NCBI RefSeq assembly: GCF_003609575.1
Contig: NZ_MBTA01000012.1
Coordinates: 310,001-374,000, forward strand
From: Pelobium manganitolerans
Lineage (GTDB): Bacteria; Bacteroidota; Bacteroidia; Sphingobacteriales; Sphingobacteriaceae
DNA length: 64,000 nucleotides
Direction of reading: 5' to 3'
The first letter of the stretch is position 1. Every line of letters begins with the position of its first letter. This document shows positions 25,151-33,858 of the stretch, piece after piece. Made by a program: the position numbers and the translations under genes. The notes beneath the pieces are model-generated. The model saw only the letters and a list, made by a program, of their open reading frames with translations, was not told where the DNA came from and made no database searches.

Positions 25151-25756
25151 ATGGCTTTTGAATTACCTGCGTTACCATACGCATCAGACGCATTAGAACC
25201 ACACATTGATAAAGCAACAATGGAAATCCATCACGGTAAACACCATGCGGCTTACGTTAATAACTTAAACAAGGCTTTAGAGGGTAAAGACGATTCATCT
25301 TCTATCGAGGAGATATGTAAAAACGTTTCAAAATACCCTGCGGCGGTAAGAAATAACGGAGGCGGGCATTTTAACCACTCTTTGTTTTGGACAGTAATGA
25401 AACCCAACGGCGGTGGCGAACCAACAGGCGAATTAGCAGATGCTATTAATAGCGCCTTCGGTTCATTTGAAGATTTTAAGAAAAAATTTGCCGACGCAGG
25501 CGCAACTCGTTTCGGTTCTGGCTGGGCTTGGTTAATTGTTGATGCAGACGGTAAGTTGGCCGTAACCTCAACTCCAAACCAAGACAATCCGCTAATGGAT
25601 GTTGCAGAAGTGCAAGGCACGCCAATTTTGGGTGTAGATGTTTGGGAACACGCTTACTACCTAAACTACCAAAACAGACGTCCGGATTATCTGGCAGCGT
25701 TTTTTAATACCATCAACTGGGACGAAGTGGCAAAACGCTATGCCGCTGCAAAATAG
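25151..25756 (+). CDS. sod: superoxide dismutase, Fe/Mn type
   Basis: A 201-residue cytosolic enzyme turning superoxide into peroxide and oxygen. The N-terminal [16 protein letters not shown] and the metal ligands H27 (in MEIHHGKHH), the histidine of FNHSLFW, and Asp and His of DVWEHAYYL are all present. Whether Fe or Mn is used cannot be decided by eye. A strong terminator follows. Confidence 0.96.
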   Translation: MAFELPALPYASDALEPHIDKATMEIHHGKHHAAYVNNLNKALEGKDDSSSIEEICKNVSKYPAAVRNNGGGHFNHSLFWTVMKPNGGGEPTGELADAINSAFGSFEDFKKKFADAGATRFGSGWAWLIVDADGKLAVTSTPNQDNPLMDVAEVQGTPILGVDVWEHAYYLNYQNRRPDYLAAFFNTINWDEVAKRYAAAK

Positions 25757-25780
25757 TTTGGCATAATTTTGAATTATATT

Positions 25781-25813
25781 AAAACGGGAAGAAATTCATC
25801 TTCCCGTTTTTTT
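25781..25813 (+). terminator. rho-independent terminator of sod
   Basis: AAAACGGGAAGA (25781-25792) and TCTTCCCGTTTT (25799-25810) pair perfectly around AATTCA, then more T. The next small gene starts directly after it. Confidence 0.9.
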
Positions 25814-25822
25814 ATGCAAAAA

Positions 25823-25984
25823 ATGAAAAGATTTACACTACCTCTGGTGATGCTGCTTTTGATGTCATTAAGCAGTTGCTCGGCCATTGAAGGCATATTT
25901 AAAGCAGGCTACTATGTTGGAATTTTTGTAGTAGTTTTTGTGCTATTCGTTATTGGCTTTATTTGGGCAAAAGTGCGTAAATAA
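25823..25984 (+). CDS. small membrane lipoprotein
   Basis: A 53-residue protein from the ATG of MKRFTLPLVMLLLMSLSSCSAIE. An ATG three codons upstream (25814) also fits; longer forms would be coded by the sod terminator and are unlikely. LSSC is a lipobox, followed by one hydrophobic segment YVGIFVVVFVLFVIGFIWA. So it is probably a lipoprotein with an added membrane anchor. Bacteroidota genomes carry many such proteins, some mislabelled as phosphatidate cytidylyltransferase. Function is unknown. Confidence 0.7.
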   Translation: MKRFTLPLVMLLLMSLSSCSAIEGIFKAGYYVGIFVVVFVLFVIGFIWAKVRK

Positions 25985-25998
25985 TAAAAACAAATGCT

Positions 25999-26184
25999 AT
26001 GAATTTAAAACGAACTTTTGGAAGCATATTAACCGTACTGGGCATTATAGGGTTAATATATACTGCGGTCTCTTTTATTCAACACAGTGGAGATACCAGA
26101 ACAGTTATAACTTTGGGCGTATTAGGAGTGATATTTTTTTTCACCGGCATTAGTCTGGTGCGTACTACTAAAGATGAAACCTAA
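25999..26184 (+). CDS. small membrane protein with two transmembrane helices
   Basis: A 61-residue protein with hydrophobic segments at about 10-27 (ILTVLGIIGLIYTAVSFI) and 37-54 (VITLGVLGVIFFFTGISL), joined by a short polar loop and with a charged tail. It lies 14 bp after the small lipoprotein gene and is probably co-transcribed. It is followed by a bidirectional terminator. I do not recognise a family. Confidence 0.7.
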   Translation: MNLKRTFGSILTVLGIIGLIYTAVSFIQHSGDTRTVITLGVLGVIFFFTGISLVRTTKDET

Positions 26185-26211
26185 AAAATCCCGCTCGGGG
26201 GCGGGATTTTT
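26183..26211. terminator. bidirectional terminator
   Basis: AAAAAATCCCGC and GCGGGATTTTT pair around TCGGGG, between convergent genes. Confidence 0.85.
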
Positions 26212-26219
26212 GAATAAGG

Positions 26220-26786
26220 TTAATCGTTGTTTAGCTGGTTTTTAAGGCTTTCAAGCACGCGGCCGCCTTTGTAAAAATATTTTTGCCAATAAGGCTCGTC
26301 CAAGTTGCTAATCATAACGCCACGGCTTGATGATGCGTGTGCAAATTTATGATCGCCAATATAAACGCCAACATGGCTAATGGATTTGCTTCTGATTTTA
26401 AAAAACACCAAATCGCCTTCTTTTAAATCCATTTTATTAATGGGATTAACCATGCTGAAAATGTTGCGAGAATTAGTGCCAATGATAGTATTGAAAGTTT
26501 TGTTGTAAAGCTCATAAGCAAAGCCAGAGCAGTCAATGCCTTTTTTAGTGTCGCCGCCTAAGCGGTATGGTGTACCTAACCAATCGTAAATAAATTGGTA
26601 CATTTTGGTATTGCTGGTGGCAGATATAGCTACGCCCATCACTTGCGAAAAAAATTGGCTCGCCAGATTATCCGGATCCGAAACTTCTGTTTTTGCGCTT
26701 GAGGCAGATGAGGTTGATTTAGAATTTTGAGCGTTTGCTGTTAGGAAGAAGCTAACTAAAAAGGTAAAAATTAAAATTTTCTTCAT
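26220..26786 (-). CDS. NlpC/P60 family peptidoglycan hydrolase
   Basis: A 188-residue secreted protein: signal peptide MKKILIFTFLVSFFLTANAQ, a Ser-rich stretch (22-35), then an NlpC/P60 domain with C86 in GIDCSGF, H138 in SHVGVYIG and H150 in FAHASSSRGV as catalytic triad. Such enzymes cut D-Glu-diaminopimelate bonds in murein. A good promoter lies upstream on the minus strand. Confidence 0.92.
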   Translation of the reverse strand: MKKILIFTFLVSFFLTANAQNSKSTSSASSAKTEVSDPDNLASQFFSQVMGVAISATSNTKMYQFIYDWLGTPYRLGGDTKKGIDCSGFAYELYNKTFNTIIGTNSRNIFSMVNPINKMDLKEGDLVFFKIRSKSISHVGVYIGDHKFAHASSSRGVMISNLDEPYWQKYFYKGGRVLESLKNQLNND

Positions 26787-26854
26787 TACTGACTACGTTT
26801 TGGGCTATAGATCAATTACAAACGAGCTATACAAGCTTTTATTTTGTACGGTTG

Positions 26855-26885
26855 CGAAAGTAATACTAATGTTTGTTTTACGCAA
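26855..26885 (-). promoter_or_regulatory. promoter of the NlpC/P60 gene
   Basis: On the minus strand TTG (26885-26883), 20 nt, then TACTTTCG (26862-26855), seven of eight bases of TAnnTTTG with ideal spacing. Confidence 0.55.
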
Positions 26886-27141
26886 CAGTTCAATTTTGGT
26901 TTTAACTCTTTTTAACAAATTTAACATAGTCGCCTTAGGTCGCTCACAAATTTTTTCCACAACATTTACTTTTTGCACAAGCCCGCGCTAACGATTGCAG
27001 TGGCATCCTTTTTTTGTTGCGTGGCAATACCGGGTTTGAGGCACAAAAAAAGATATAACGGAAAGCGTGTTAAAGCGCCCACATTATTAAGCCGGGCTTT
27101 TATGTGCTCAATATTTTTATGTTAATTAAAGGGTTAACGGG

Positions 27142-27172
27142 TTTTATTTTTGACAAGTTATTGATAGCTTTG
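27142..27172 (+). promoter_or_regulatory. promoter of pdhA
   Basis: TTT (27142-27144), 20 nt, then TAGCTTTG (27165-27172), a perfect -7 box 23 bp before the start codon. Confidence 0.5.
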
Positions 27173-27195
27173 CTGACCATAATTAGAATTTACAA

Positions 27196-28191
27196 ATGAG
27201 TTCAATTGCGATTACAAAAGAGACATATCTGTACTGGTATGAGTTGATGTTGCTGCTTAGGCGTTTTGAAGAGAAAGCGGGGCAGTTGTACGGGCAGCAG
27301 AAAATCAGAGGTTTTTGCCACTTATATATTGGCCAAGAGGCGGTTGTAGCAGGAGCAATGTCGGCCAGTAAAAAAGGCGACAGCATGATTACCGCTTACC
27401 GCGACCACGCACACCCTATTGCAATGGGCATGTCTCCAAATGTAGCAATGGCCGAACTTTATGGTAAAGCCACAGGTTGTTCTAAAGGAAAAGGTGGCTC
27501 TATGCACTTTTTTGATAAGGAAAACAAGTTTTTTGGAGGCCACGGCATCGTTGGCGGTCAAATTCCGGTTGGTGCAGGTGTAGCTTTCGCAGAAAAATAT
27601 TTGGGTACAGATAATGTAAACCTATGTTTTATGGGCGATGGAGCTGTACGTCAAGGAGCGTTAAATGAAACCTTTAACATGGCCATGAACTGGAAGTTAC
27701 CGGTAGTTTTCGTGGTGGAGAATAATGGTTACGCCATGGGAACATCTGTTGCGCGCACGTCAAACACTACGGATATTTATAAGTTAGGTTTAGGTTATGA
27801 GATGCCTTGCATGCCGGTTGACGGTATGGACCCAGTTGCGGTGCACAACGCAATGGACGAGGCTATCCAAAGAGCCAGAAGAGGCGAGGGGCCAACTTTC
27901 TTAGAAGTAAGAACCTACCGTTACAAAGGACACTCCATGTCCGATCCGCAAAAGTACCGCACCAAACAAGAGGTAGAAGAGTATAAAGCGAAAGATCCAA
28001 TCGAGATTGTAAAATCGCACATCCAAAAGGAAAAATGGGCAGATGAGGCTTGGTTTGATGAAATTGCAGCAAAAGTAAAAGCGCAAGTTGAGGAAGCGGT
28101 GAAGTTTGCAGAAGAATCTCCATGGCCAGATGCATCTGAGCTTTACACAGATGTGTATGCAGAACCAAACTATCCTTTTATTAAAGATTAA
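27196..28191 (+). CDS. pdhA: pyruvate dehydrogenase E1 component, alpha subunit
   Basis: A 331-residue thiamine-diphosphate enzyme subunit that decarboxylates pyruvate for acetyl-CoA. The ThDP motif is MGDGAVRQGALNETFNMA, with the E1-alpha phosphorylation-loop type segment RYKGHSMSDPQKYRT. The beta subunit gene (pdhB) does not follow; E2 does, 27 bp downstream. As in other Bacteroidota, pdhB is presumably elsewhere. Confidence 0.95.
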   Translation: MSSIAITKETYLYWYELMLLLRRFEEKAGQLYGQQKIRGFCHLYIGQEAVVAGAMSASKKGDSMITAYRDHAHPIAMGMSPNVAMAELYGKATGCSKGKGGSMHFFDKENKFFGGHGIVGGQIPVGAGVAFAEKYLGTDNVNLCFMGDGAVRQGALNETFNMAMNWKLPVVFVVENNGYAMGTSVARTSNTTDIYKLGLGYEMPCMPVDGMDPVAVHNAMDEAIQRARRGEGPTFLEVRTYRYKGHSMSDPQKYRTKQEVEEYKAKDPIEIVKSHIQKEKWADEAWFDEIAAKVKAQVEEAVKFAEESPWPDASELYTDVYAEPNYPFIKD

Positions 28192-28218
28192 TTTTAAATT
28201 ACCTAACAGAAATATAAG

Positions 28219-29868
28219 ATGGCTGAAGCGATAAAAATGCCGAAGATGAGCGACACCATGACAGAAGGTGTTTTAGCTAAATGGCATAAAAAAGTTGGCG
28301 ATACAATTAAAGCGGGCGATGTTGTTGCGGAGATTGAAACGGATAAAGCCACGATGGATTTCGAATCTTTCCAAGAAGGCACCTTGCTTTACATAGGTGT
28401 TGAAGAAGGGAAAGCAGTGCCGGTTGATAGCTTAATTGCTGTAATTGGCGAGAAAGGTGAAGATTATAAATCTGCTTTAGAAGGCGAAAAACCTGCAGAA
28501 GTAAAAGAAGAAAAAAGTGAAGCGCCAAAAGCTGAAATAAAAGAAGATGCGAGCAGCGCGGCACCAGTTGATACTTCAAATATTGAAGCTACAGTAATTA
28601 GAATGCCTTTGTTAAGTGACACCATGACAGAAGGTGTAATTAACAAATGGAATTTTAAAGTTGGCGATAAAGTAAAAGCTGATGATAGCTTAGCAGATGT
28701 TGAAACCGATAAAGCCACGATGGAAGTTGTGGGTTATGAGGAAGGTACTCTGCTTTATTTATCTGTTAAAGAGGGTGAAGCGGTTCCGGTTAACGGCATT
28801 ATTGCTATTGTTGGTAAAGAAGGTACAGACATTACACCATTGTTGAAAGACGGTGGTCAAGCGCCTGTTGCTAAAGAAGACAAAGCTACCGAAGAAAGTA
28901 AAAGCGTAAGTACAGATGCTGGAACAGCGCCAGTTAAAGAAACTGCTCCGTCATCTGATGATAGCCGCATAAAAGCTTCTCCTTTAGCTAAAAAATTAGC
29001 CGAAGATAAAGGCATTGATTTAAGCGAAATAAAAGGAAGCGCAGAGGGTGGCCGCATTGTTAAAAAAGATGTAGAAGGTTATACGCCGTCTGCTAAAGCA
29101 GAAACAGCAGCTGCCAAAGCGGATGCGCCAACTTCAAACGCAGGAGCAGCGGCAGCAGCACCGGTATTGCCAACTTATGTGGGCGAAGAAAAATACACCG
29201 ACAAGCCTGTTACACAAATGCGTAAAGCTATTACACGCAGCTTAACGGAAAGCCTCTTTACTGCGCCACATTTCTATTTAAATGTTACCGTGGATATGGA
29301 CGGCGCTATTGCGGCACGTGCACAAATTAATACGGTTGCACCGGTAAAAGTTTCGTTCAATGATATTGTGATTAAAGCTGTCGCAATAGCTTTAAAGCAA
29401 CATCCAGCAGTTAACTCATCTTTCAGAGGAGATAAAATCCGTTTTAACGAGCATACCAACATTGGGGTGGCTATGGCGGTTGAGGACGGTTTGTTGGTGC
29501 CAGTGGTGCGTTTTGCAGACGGTAAAAGCTTATCACACATTTCTGCCGAGGTAAAAGAATTTGCGCAAAAAGCGAAAGCTAAAAAACTGCAGCCTAAAGA
29601 TTGGGAAGGTTCAACCTTTACTGTATCTAACTTGGGTATGTTTGGTATTGATGAATTTACTTCTATCATTAACGCTCCAGATGGTGCAATTTTATCAGTA
29701 GGCGCTATACAGCAAGTGCCGGTGGTTAAAAATGGTGCAGTTGTTCCGGGAAATATTATGAAATTGAGCTTAGGTTGCGATCACCGTGTGATTGACGGCG
29801 CAACAGGAGCTAAGTTTTTGCAAACTTTAAAAGCTTTATTGGAAGCTCCAATTACGCTATTGGCTTAA
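28219..29868 (+). CDS. pdhC: dihydrolipoyllysine acetyltransferase, E2 of pyruvate dehydrogenase
   Basis: A 549-residue E2. Two lipoyl domains carry lipoylation lysines K43 (ETDKATMDF) and K165 (ETDKATMEV), joined by acidic and Ala/Pro linkers. The E3-binding domain reads IKASPLAKKLAEDKGIDL, and the catalytic acetyltransferase domain ends in DHRVIDGATG. It moves the acetyl group from lipoamide to CoA and forms the core of the complex. Operon with pdhA. Confidence 0.95.
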   Translation: MAEAIKMPKMSDTMTEGVLAKWHKKVGDTIKAGDVVAEIETDKATMDFESFQEGTLLYIGVEEGKAVPVDSLIAVIGEKGEDYKSALEGEKPAEVKEEKSEAPKAEIKEDASSAAPVDTSNIEATVIRMPLLSDTMTEGVINKWNFKVGDKVKADDSLADVETDKATMEVVGYEEGTLLYLSVKEGEAVPVNGIIAIVGKEGTDITPLLKDGGQAPVAKEDKATEESKSVSTDAGTAPVKETAPSSDDSRIKASPLAKKLAEDKGIDLSEIKGSAEGGRIVKKDVEGYTPSAKAETAAAKADAPTSNAGAAAAAPVLPTYVGEEKYTDKPVTQMRKAITRSLTESLFTAPHFYLNVTVDMDGAIAARAQINTVAPVKVSFNDIVIKAVAIALKQHPAVNSSFRGDKIRFNEHTNIGVAMAVEDGLLVPVVRFADGKSLSHISAEVKEFAQKAKAKKLQPKDWEGSTFTVSNLGMFGIDEFTSIINAPDGAILSVGAIQQVPVVKNGAVVPGNIMKLSLGCDHRVIDGATGAKFLQTLKALLEAPITLLA

Positions 29869-29883
29869 TTAGTTTTTAAACTA

Positions 29884-29922
29884 CAAAAAGTCCCGTTACG
29901 AATAAGTGGCGGGATTTTTTTT
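29884..29922 (+). terminator. terminator of pdhA-pdhC
   Basis: GTCCCG and CGGGAT arms (with partly paired inner TTAC/GTGG) followed by eight T. Confidence 0.7.
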
Positions 29923-29940
29923 GTTTTTTTCCAACGATTT

Positions 29941-30450
29941 TTATTGCACTTTTCTCACAATTTCATCATAATCGTAGCCGGCTCTTCTCAAAGCTCTAAT
30001 GGCAGACTGCATGGCGATAGGGGCAGGGTTAGGCAAATGGAGTGGAACCTCGTCTGTGGCTTTAAGTTGATTTAGTAGTTCTTCCGTTTGTCCTTGCGTT
30101 AGTTCTTCGCATATCTCGTATAATCCTCCGGGCTGTTCTTCTGCAAGGTCGTGGACGTCCACTAAATACCTGATTACTTTTACTAAAAGCGCAGTAGGCG
30201 GTGGAACCATCAAAGCGGTGATTGCGCCATGTTCAAGCCGGTATCTGGGTATAATTTGTTCTGCAATGATGGGATTGGCTTTCTTGGCAGCGGGGAAGAG
30301 TATTTTTTCTTCCATTTTGATATGCCTCAACAGCTGTGCCCTAAACTGGTAATATAAATCTAAGTTTATTTCGCCAGCCTTTTCGGTAGCTTTTTCTAAT
30401 ATGCCATCAATACGATGGTGGTCATCTGTAAAAAATTGATGCAGCGTCAT
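29941..30450 (-). CDS. hemerythrin HHE domain protein
   Basis: A 169-residue helical protein with hemerythrin-type ligands: FFTDDHHRID at the N-terminus, HIKMEEKILFP in helix 2, YRLEHGAI in helix 3 and VDVHDLAEEQPG in helix 4. Such proteins bind a di-iron centre and sense or store oxygen or NO, or protect iron-sulphur clusters. It lies 11 bp after the permease gene, so co-transcribed with it, though the functional link is unclear. Confidence 0.85.
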   Translation of the reverse strand: MTLHQFFTDDHHRIDGILEKATEKAGEINLDLYYQFRAQLLRHIKMEEKILFPAAKKANPIIAEQIIPRYRLEHGAITALMVPPPTALLVKVIRYLVDVHDLAEEQPGGLYEICEELTQGQTEELLNQLKATDEVPLHLPNPAPIAMQSAIRALRRAGYDYDEIVRKVQ

Positions 30451-30461
30451 GCCCTTAAAAT

Positions 30462-32168
30462 TTATTCGTCTGCAGTTTTGTTCAATTTACTGTTTTTATA
30501 ACTGTAACCAAAATAGATGACTAAGCCTATACCGAGCCAAATTAAAAAGCGTAGCCAATTAACGTAGCCTAGCTCGGTCATTAGGTAGCCACAACTCAAT
30601 AAACCTAAAACGGGGATTAAAGAAAGACTCTTAGTAAAGGAAAGAATGCTGATGATTAATGCCAGGATTAAATAAACGTATAAAGGTAATTTCTCTCTAA
30701 CCACTAACCAGCCATCGCTAAAATCAAAATGGTTAAGTAAGTTATCGTGAAATACGGTTACTCCTATCAAAAACAATAAGGGCACAATCCATTTTCCGTT
30801 TATATACGGCATGCGGAAACGTTTATTGGTTTGAGCGGTTTCCTCTTTAGGCAACAACAAAACTCCACCACAAACCAAAACAAAGGCAAACAAGGTTCCA
30901 ATACTGGTTAGGTCGGTTACTTCGGTTAGGTTCATAAATAAAGCGGGTACCGCTACCGCAATGCCGGTTACAATGGTCGCAAAAGACGGTGTTTTATATT
31001 TTGGATGTACGCGCGCAAAAGCTTTCGGCAATAAACCATCTCTGCTCATGCTCATCCAAATACGGGGTTGCCCCATCTGGAAAATGAGCAACACGCTGGC
31101 TGTAGCAATTACTGCGCTGATAGAAATTACGTAGCTAATTTTGTTTAGCCCTACACGCTCAAACACAAAAGCTAAAGGATCTGCAACGGCTAGTTCACGG
31201 TAATTTACCATTCCTGTTAAAACCAGCGCAACTAGGATGTATAGCACCGTACAAATGATTAAAGAATAAACCATCCCTCGGGGCAAATCGCGTTGAGGAT
31301 TTCGACACTCTTCCGCAGTGGTAGATATCGCATCAAAACCTATGTACGCAAAAAATACTCCGGACACGCCTTTCATCATCCCACCAAAACCATTAGGCAA
31401 AAAAGGATGCCAGTTTTCTGGCGTAACATAAAAAAAACCGATGGCGATAACAGCTAGTACCACGCCGATTTTTATAACAACCATAACGTTGGTTGCGCGT
31501 TTCGTTTCGCGGATGCCAACGTAAACCAAGACGGTGATAAGGAGAACAATGAGTAACGCGGGTAAATCTGCTATCAACCGCAGATTTCCAATGGCAGGTG
31601 CGGTTGCCCAAGCCTCAGCGGCGGTTTTAGCGGTTTCGCTTAATTTTGCTATATCGCCCCCGTTTCCTAGCAGCGTTTTGTGCGCTTGGTATGCACTTAA
31701 ATAGTCGAGTGTGAGGTAAGCAGGCATTTGTATGTTAAATCCCTTCAAAAGATTTACAAAATAGCCGCTCCAAGAAATAGCTACCGCGATGTTCCCGATG
31801 GCATATTCCATCAGCAAATCCCACCCGATAATCCAGGCAATCAGTTCTCCAAAAGATGCATAAGCGTAAGTGTAGGCACTGCCAGAAACCGGTATTCGAG
31901 AAGCAAACTCGGCATAACATAAAGCCGAAAAACCGCAGGTGATGGCGGTGATGATAAATAAAATACTTACACCTGGACCGCCGTTAAATGCTGCCTCGCC
32001 AATGGTAGAAAAAATTCCGGCACCAACTACGGCGGCAATCCCCATAAAGGTTAAATCTCTGACGCCTAAAACTTTGCTTAACGAGTGGTGCGTGGCGTCG
32101 CCGAAGCCTTCGTTACTGTCTTTTAGTATTTTTTGGATTGATTTTTTTCTGAATAAGTCTTTTTGCAT
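30462..32168 (-). CDS. APC-superfamily amino acid permease
   Basis: A 568-residue membrane transporter with about 12-14 hydrophobic helices. The N-terminal GIAAVVGAGIFSTIGEAAF is the helix-1 substrate-binding stretch of APC transporters, and GFDAISTTAEECRNPQRDLP is the conserved region of cationic-amino-acid-transporter (CAT) type permeases. A long periplasmic insertion follows helix 4 (around residues 150-190). Substrate is probably a (cationic) amino acid but not decided. Confidence 0.9.
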   Translation of the reverse strand: MQKDLFRKKSIQKILKDSNEGFGDATHHSLSKVLGVRDLTFMGIAAVVGAGIFSTIGEAAFNGGPGVSILFIITAITCGFSALCYAEFASRIPVSGSAYTYAYASFGELIAWIIGWDLLMEYAIGNIAVAISWSGYFVNLLKGFNIQMPAYLTLDYLSAYQAHKTLLGNGGDIAKLSETAKTAAEAWATAPAIGNLRLIADLPALLIVLLITVLVYVGIRETKRATNVMVVIKIGVVLAVIAIGFFYVTPENWHPFLPNGFGGMMKGVSGVFFAYIGFDAISTTAEECRNPQRDLPRGMVYSLIICTVLYILVALVLTGMVNYRELAVADPLAFVFERVGLNKISYVISISAVIATASVLLIFQMGQPRIWMSMSRDGLLPKAFARVHPKYKTPSFATIVTGIAVAVPALFMNLTEVTDLTSIGTLFAFVLVCGGVLLLPKEETAQTNKRFRMPYINGKWIVPLLFLIGVTVFHDNLLNHFDFSDGWLVVREKLPLYVYLILALIISILSFTKSLSLIPVLGLLSCGYLMTELGYVNWLRFLIWLGIGLVIYFGYSYKNSKLNKTADE

Positions 32169-32223
32169 CCTATTTGGCTTGCTTAGATAGGCAAATTAAA
32201 AATAATCTGATAAAAAGAGGCCG

Positions 32224-33753
32224 TTATCGCATCACTTGGTAGTTTGGATCCTCTATAATATTTACATCAATCAGGTTGTCTGCATTTTGTAATAAACGCA
32301 AGCAATCTGGGCTTAAATGGCGAAGACGCAAGGTTTTTCCAGCTTTCCGATATCGTTCTGTAAGTTTATTCAGTGCATCTATCGCAGACATGTCTGTTAT
32401 TTTGCAGTCTTTAAAATCGACAATTACATCTTCTGGATCTGCGGAAGGATCAAACTTTTCGTTAAAATTGCTTACAGAGGCAAAAAACAAGGGACCATAA
32501 ATCTCGTAATGTTTTACACCATTTTCATCCGTAAACTTTCGTGCCCTGATGCGTTTAGCGCTCTCCCAAGCAAAAACTAAAGCCGATACAATTACCCCGA
32601 CCAAAACCGCCAAAGCCAAGTTATGAAGCCACACCGTAACTACCGCTACTAAAATGCCCACAAAAATATCTTGTTTAGGCATTTTGTTGATCACGCGGAA
32701 GCTCAGCCATTCAAAAGTACCGATGGCTACCATAATCATTACGCCTATGAGGGCTGCAATTGGCAATAAACCTATCACTGGTGCGCCAACCAAAATAATA
32801 GTGAGTATGGTGAGCGATGCTATAATGCCAGATAATCGGGTTCGTGCGCCTGCAGATAAATTCACCAGTGTTTGCGCAATCATAGGGCAACCGCCCATGC
32901 CTGTAAAAAAGCCATTTAAAATATTTGCGGTTCCTTGCGCTACGCATTCGCGGTTGCTATTGCCGCGTGTAGCAGTTATTTCATCAACCAAATTTAGCGT
33001 AAGCAGGCCTTCTGTTAAACCCACGCCCGCCATTACAAAGGCATAAGGCGCTATAATTTTTAAAGTTTCCAGCGTAAGCGGTATCTGCGGGATATGGAAA
33101 GGAGGAAAGCCACCTGCTACAGAAGCTATATCGTTTACATTTTTAGTGTCTAAACCAAAACCAAGTACTATTAAAAAAACAATAACTATGGCTACAAGTG
33201 AAGAAGGGACGGCTTTGGTGAGTTTTGGGAAAAAGATCACAATTGTGATGGTAAGCGCTACCAATGCAGCCATGGTGTACAAAGCTGGACCGCTAAGCCA
33301 AACACTTTCTCCGTTCTCTATTATTTTAAACTGATTAATTTGCGCCATAAAAATGATGATAGCTAAACCATTTACAAAGCCATACATCACAGGTTGGGGC
33401 ACTAAGCGTACAAATTTGCCAAATTTAAAAATACCTATCAGTATCTGAACGATACCTGCTAAAGCCACCGCGCCAAAGACATACTGTAAACCGTGGCTTT
33501 GCATTAAGGCAATAAGCACCACAACCGTTGCTCCGGCACCGCCGGATACCAAGCCCGGGCGGCCGCCCAATATTGAAGTTACCAAACCCATGATAAACGC
33601 CGCATATAAGCCGGTTAGTGGCGGAAAGCCGGCCAAAATTGCAAAAGAAAGCGACTCGGGCATCATAGTCATGGCTACGGTTAGGCCGGCCAATATTTCT
33701 ACCTTATAATCTATTGTATGGTTAGGATTGAAGAAGTTGAGCAGTTTATTCAT
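32224..33753 (-). CDS. SulP family anion transporter with STAS domain
   Basis: A 509-residue transporter. The SulP core begins DYKVEILAGLTVAMTMMPES and has about 12 membrane segments, with conserved GGRPGLVSGGAGATVV and GMGGCPMIAQTLVNLSAGA. A C-terminal STAS domain follows (EDVIVDFKDCKITDMSAIDAL). SulP proteins take up sulphate or bicarbonate; the substrate is not determined by sequence here. It lies 55 bp upstream of the permease gene, same direction. Confidence 0.92.
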   Translation of the reverse strand: MNKLLNFFNPNHTIDYKVEILAGLTVAMTMMPESLSFAILAGFPPLTGLYAAFIMGLVTSILGGRPGLVSGGAGATVVVLIALMQSHGLQYVFGAVALAGIVQILIGIFKFGKFVRLVPQPVMYGFVNGLAIIIFMAQINQFKIIENGESVWLSGPALYTMAALVALTITIVIFFPKLTKAVPSSLVAIVIVFLIVLGFGLDTKNVNDIASVAGGFPPFHIPQIPLTLETLKIIAPYAFVMAGVGLTEGLLTLNLVDEITATRGNSNRECVAQGTANILNGFFTGMGGCPMIAQTLVNLSAGARTRLSGIIASLTILTIILVGAPVIGLLPIAALIGVMIMVAIGTFEWLSFRVINKMPKQDIFVGILVAVVTVWLHNLALAVLVGVIVSALVFAWESAKRIRARKFTDENGVKHYEIYGPLFFASVSNFNEKFDPSADPEDVIVDFKDCKITDMSAIDALNKLTERYRKAGKTLRLRHLSPDCLRLLQNADNLIDVNIIEDPNYQVMR

Positions 33754-33790
33754 GTTTTTTCTTCTGCGAGCATTATGTTCTGAAACAACA

Positions 33791-33814
33791 AACGAGCTTG
33801 TGAAAAAGCTCGTT
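33791..33814 (-). terminator. terminator of the LLM oxidoreductase gene
   Basis: AACGAGCTT (33791-33799) and AAGCTCGTT (33806-33814) form a perfect 9-bp stem with 6-nt loop, followed on the minus strand by TTTGTTGTTTC. Confidence 0.75.
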
Positions 33815-33858
33815 GTATTGCTACTTTTTTTTAAAGCGCGAAGATAAAAAAAACAATT

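Larger units (their letters stand above)
26787..27195. other. 409-bp divergent intergenic region
   Basis: Region between the NlpC/P60 gene and pdhA. It holds the two divergent promoters listed separately and otherwise AT-rich sequence. A single DnaA-box-like TTTTCCACA (26953-26961) stands alone. I see no RNA gene or convincing small gene. Confidence 0.5.

Noticed and set aside
26953-26961. DnaA box TTTTCCACA as part of a replication origin
   Set aside because: Only one box, no cluster, and no dnaA, dnaN or gidA nearby. Single matches occur by chance in AT-rich DNA.
26800-26991. 63-codon frame in the nlpC-pdhA spacer
   Set aside because: Overlaps the mapped minus-strand promoter of the NlpC/P60 gene; composition is not protein-like.
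30462-33753. Defence or transport island formed by permease, SulP and hemerythrin genes
   Set aside because: All are ordinary transport/housekeeping families with normal composition; no mobile flanks seen.
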